Positions 62,901 to 64,000 of a stretch of 64,000 nucleotides of DNA are shown here, one piece after another. The notes beneath the pieces are model-generated. The model saw only the letters and a list, made by a program, of their open reading frames with translations, ran no database searches and was not told the DNA's origin. The first letter of the stretch is position 1. Each line of letters begins with the position of its first letter. Both the position numbers and the translations under genes were made by a program. This DNA comes from Tribonema minus (lineage: Eukaryota > Sar > Xanthophyceae > Tribonematales > Tribonemataceae). The stretch is from contig JAFCMP010000457.1 of NCBI GenBank assembly GCA_017506865.1, positions 62,001 through 126,000 on the forward strand. The letters are read 5' to 3'.

Positions 62901-64000
62901 CAATCGGCATCATGTGCATGTGCAGCTGTATTGTTTCATCACAACTACATAAATACGCATACATTTCAAATTAGGCACTGACGGCGAGGTGTGCAGCGGT
63001 GGTCAATTAACTGCTGGTAGCGTTGTTCCGATGATCACACTTCTATTCTCTTTTGCTTGAGAAGCAGCCTCCTATTCCATTGACAGCACTCAAAACAGCG
63101 TATTTCAAAAGCAGTCCATGCACTGTGGACTTGACCTGTGCGCAGGCTCCGCTGGTGCTGGAGCCGACGCTGCTCGCAGCGGAGCGCATGGCGATCGCCT
63201 GCGGCCTCATGGGCATCGAACAGGGCATGTAAGTATTGGCCTCTCTCGAGTTTGACTTTGTGAGTATTGGCCCTCTCTCTTTTTTTTGTTTTTTTTTTAC
63301 TTTGTGGGCATTTGAACGGGGCATGTATGTATTGCCCCTCTCTCAGATGTTGGTCACGCATGCCTGTTTCTGTGTTGAACAGGTTGTGAACTCAGCCGAC
63401 CGCTCAATTCATTGCGCCCCCGAAAGTGCTGGCAGCATTGCCTGATGGGCGTTGAACAGGGCATGTGTGCACGGAAGTGCTGACGCGCTCTCAGTGCCGG
63501 CGTGCCATGCCCCCGAACCCTAACCCTAACCCTAACCCTTGTGGCGAACGCAGCAGAAACGAAGCCCTCCCAAAGTAGACTCCCGTCATTGCTGCCGTTC
63601 ATTGCCGATGATGCTGCCCCCCAAATGACATGAAGGCGATCGATTACGTGGGCACATGTCAATGGTGGTGCCAGCGTGGGCCCGTGGCGCCGTGAGGAGC
63701 AAGCAATGCACGCAGATCTACGCACTTCGAAGTACAGAGATTTCCAGAAACACACAAACAAATCTTTAGAATGCCAATGAATGTGTTCATGAACTCAAAG
63801 TATGACAAATGCTTTTCTGGTGCAATCCTGTATGTGGCGCGGAAGAGAGAACCCTTCGTTGCGCGCCAGCCTCAGCTGCACGAATTTGCAACTGCGCGGT
63901 CTGCTCCAGACTTCAGCGATGCTGTTATTTTGGGAGTAGCTCAAACTCCGCATACTAAGCTCTGCATGTGCCTGTCACCGTTGTCTGGCGGCGTGGCCCT
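50988..64000 (+). CDS. MON2-like Golgi/endosome trafficking scaffold (5' part, runs off window)
   Basis: Thirteen in-phase exons: 50988-51274, 51904-51958, 52387-52428, 53648-53793, 54615-54815, 55913-56033, 57062-57184, 58192-58266, 58671-58760, 59673-59864, 60732-60845, 61859-62248, 63146-63228; about 640 aa so far, against about 1,700 for the whole family protein. The DCB-like N-terminus reads MEFLRVIEGELQGLSGEAK, KYPEVTEASERAILRLRG and LRPFLLACNHSDAPAKLIGM. Later blocks match MON2 in order: TVRRAAYMTVRQIV|SLLFDRVDDQV, LVFTDLCMLSRGEG|WLKHTNITRALGLELIEQAL, LVTLE|VCPMLLQML, VRLLRLAATVV, MLALE|VLRRILSVPPLLLRFYESFDL and MVEGCWGGILAGVSHGLG. MON2 resembles large Arf-GEFs but lacks the Sec7 domain and acts at the trans-Golgi. 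Algal insertions are a Pro-rich repeat (PPPPGSAQ type, about 61970-62120) and poly-Ala. The start is the first ATG of the DCB block. Confidence 0.9.
52765..53600 (+). repeat. Six tandem copies of an exon acceptor edge in intron
   Basis: The intron end plus the first 45-60 bases of exon 53648-53793 (CGCTTGACGCAC..CAG|ACGCTGGTGATGGTGGTGACG) recur at about 52770, 52905, 53050, 53200, 53330 and 53500, period about 130-170 bp. Each unit ends with a (GAACTTCAACTTCAAC) spacer. Nearly every copy keeps CAG before ACGCTGGTG or a close variant, giving a ladder of decoy acceptors. Confidence 0.9.
53880..54075 (+). repeat. Two copies of an exon donor edge in intron
   Basis: The end of exon 53648-53793 with its unusual donor (TACATGACCGTGCGCCAGAT..GTCAG|GTCCG) is repeated at 53909-53940 and 54027-54058. 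Both copies keep CAG|GTCCG, period about 118 bp. Confidence 0.85.
54816..55912. other. MON2-like intron 5; contains a dispersed repeat
   Basis: 1.1 kb without exon. Positions 55732-55815 match the repeat at 29755-29845. ACTTGATGTA words recur around 55680-55875. Confidence 0.5.
56690..56960 (+). repeat. Two copies of an exon acceptor edge in intron
   Basis: TCCATCAG|GTCTGCCCCATGCT and the ACCTGCC(G/C)(C/T)TGCTGG..CGCCTGC.GC part of exon 57062-57184 recur at 56690-56760 and 56875-56945, period about 185 bp. The nearer copy keeps CATCAG|GTCTGCCCCATG exactly; the further one has ATTAGGGCTGCCCC. Confidence 0.9.
58770..58870 (+). repeat. 46-bp tandem duplication in intron
   Basis: CCTTTGTAGCATGGTGGTGC ... 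GGGGGCTGTGCGCTTCAG occurs twice in a row, in the intron after exon 58671-58760. Confidence 0.85.
59360..59600 (+). repeat. Two copies of an exon acceptor edge in intron
   Basis: The start of exon 59673-59864 (CAG|GTGCTGCGGCGCATCC, RILSVPPLLLRFYESFDL) recurs at 59368-59450 (RILSVSLWLLRFYDSFEL) and 59507-59580 (RILSAPPLLLRLYESFDL). Both keep CAG and long open frames, so either could act as a real alternative exon start or exon. Confidence 0.9.
59910..59980. repeat. Interstitial telomere-like repeat
   Basis: CCCTAACCCTAAACCTAAA on one side and GGTTAGGATTAGGGTTAGGG on the other face each other across 15 bp, forming an inverted pair of TTAGGG-type arrays in an intron. Confidence 0.8.
60530..60710 (+). 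repeat. Two copies of an exon acceptor edge in intron
   Basis: GCAG|ATGGCATCGTC and nearby intron (CTGTTTGCTGTGC.CATTGC) from exon 60732-60845 recur at 60608-60660, and in weaker form at 60545-60575 (ATCATCAGAGCAGCTCGCCAA). The near copy keeps the CCGCAG acceptor. Confidence 0.8.
60846..61858. other. MON2-like intron 11
   Basis: 1 kb without supported exon. Short CCCTAACC words lie at 61053-61080. Confidence 0.5.
62375..62735 (+). repeat. Three copies of an exon donor edge in intron
   Basis: GGGCGTGAGCCATGGCCTGG and GGCATCTGCAG|GTGCGC, the end of exon 61859-62248, recur at 62388-62425 (donor CGG|GTACGC), 62524-62550 (CTGCAG|GTGCAC) and 62696-62720 (CTGCAT|GTAGGC), period about 140-165 bp. 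Confidence 0.85.
62812..62842 (+). repeat. Interstitial telomere-like repeat (TTAGGG)n
   Basis: Four TTAGGG-type units (the last one TTTAGG) in the last long intron of the MON2-like gene. Confidence 0.85.
63240..63475 (+). repeat. Copies of an exon donor edge in intron
   Basis: ATGGGCATCGAACAGGGCAT|GTAAGTATTGGCC, the end of exon 63146-63228, recurs at 63303-63335 (GTGGGCATTTGAACGGGGCAT then GTATGTATTG) and 63442-63470 (GATGGGCGTTGAACAGGGCAT then GTGTGC). A partial GTGAGTATTGGCC is at 63259. Both main copies keep a GT after GGGCAT. Confidence 0.85.
63515..63542 (-). repeat. Interstitial telomere-like repeat (CCCTAA)n
   Basis: Four CCCTAA-type units in tandem close to the window end. Confidence 0.85.
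63543..64000. other. Window end; intron of the MON2-like gene
   Basis: No further exon could be supported before the window ends. Confidence 0.5.

Overview
The window looks like nuclear DNA of a eukaryote, most likely a chlorophyte green alga. The reasons are many GT-AG introns, much longer than the exons, with reading phase preserved across junctions; GC- and alanine-rich exons; low-complexity poly-Ala, Gln and Pro tracts; dispersed transposons; and short TTAGGG-type interstitial repeats. The species cannot be fixed from sequence alone. There is no sign of bacterial operons, tRNA, rRNA or CRISPR.

Region 1 (about 1-22,640, + strand) holds a large gene for a surface or membrane protein. Its ectodomain is made of right-handed beta-helix (pectin-lyase-like) repeats, then comes a Cys-rich EGF/GCC-like stretch and a multi-pass membrane domain. 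The exon cassette carrying the beta-helix repeats is present twice in tandem: unit A at about 1,100-10,850 and unit B at about 10,950-16,850. Unit A is decaying. A 5.3 kb non-LTR retrotransposon with a C-terminal restriction-like endonuclease sits inside unit A (3262-8561). A 218-bp 5'-truncated inverted copy of the same element sits in unit B (13049-13266). Two copies of a 740-bp hAT-like non-autonomous element, in opposite orientation, lie at 14938-15673 and 18038-18779. The membrane domain has two apparent 1-base frameshifts.

Region 2 (about 22,600-30,000, - strand) holds transposon debris and an unrecognised spliced gene starting at 29980. Region 3 (31,133-43,849, + strand) is a complete 13-exon gene for a protein of about 720 aa with a GOLD domain and a long Ala-rich tail. 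Region 4 (46,124-50,661, - strand) is a complete 6-exon gene for a 352-aa Golgi PAP-phosphatase-like enzyme (BPNT2/IMPAD1 type). Region 5 (50,988 to the window end, + strand) is the first 13 exons of a MON2-like Golgi trafficking scaffold, cut by the window edge. The last three genes all belong to the secretory/Golgi system, and two of them share a 326-bp divergent promoter.

The most unusual signal is a window-wide intron architecture. In at least a dozen introns of four unrelated genes, the exon edge together with its splice site has been copied in tandem into the intron, in 1 to 7 decaying units. Some introns carry donor-side copies, some acceptor-side copies, and some both. This looks like a recurrent process of intron growth that leaves decoy splice sites, and I do not recognise it as a described system.
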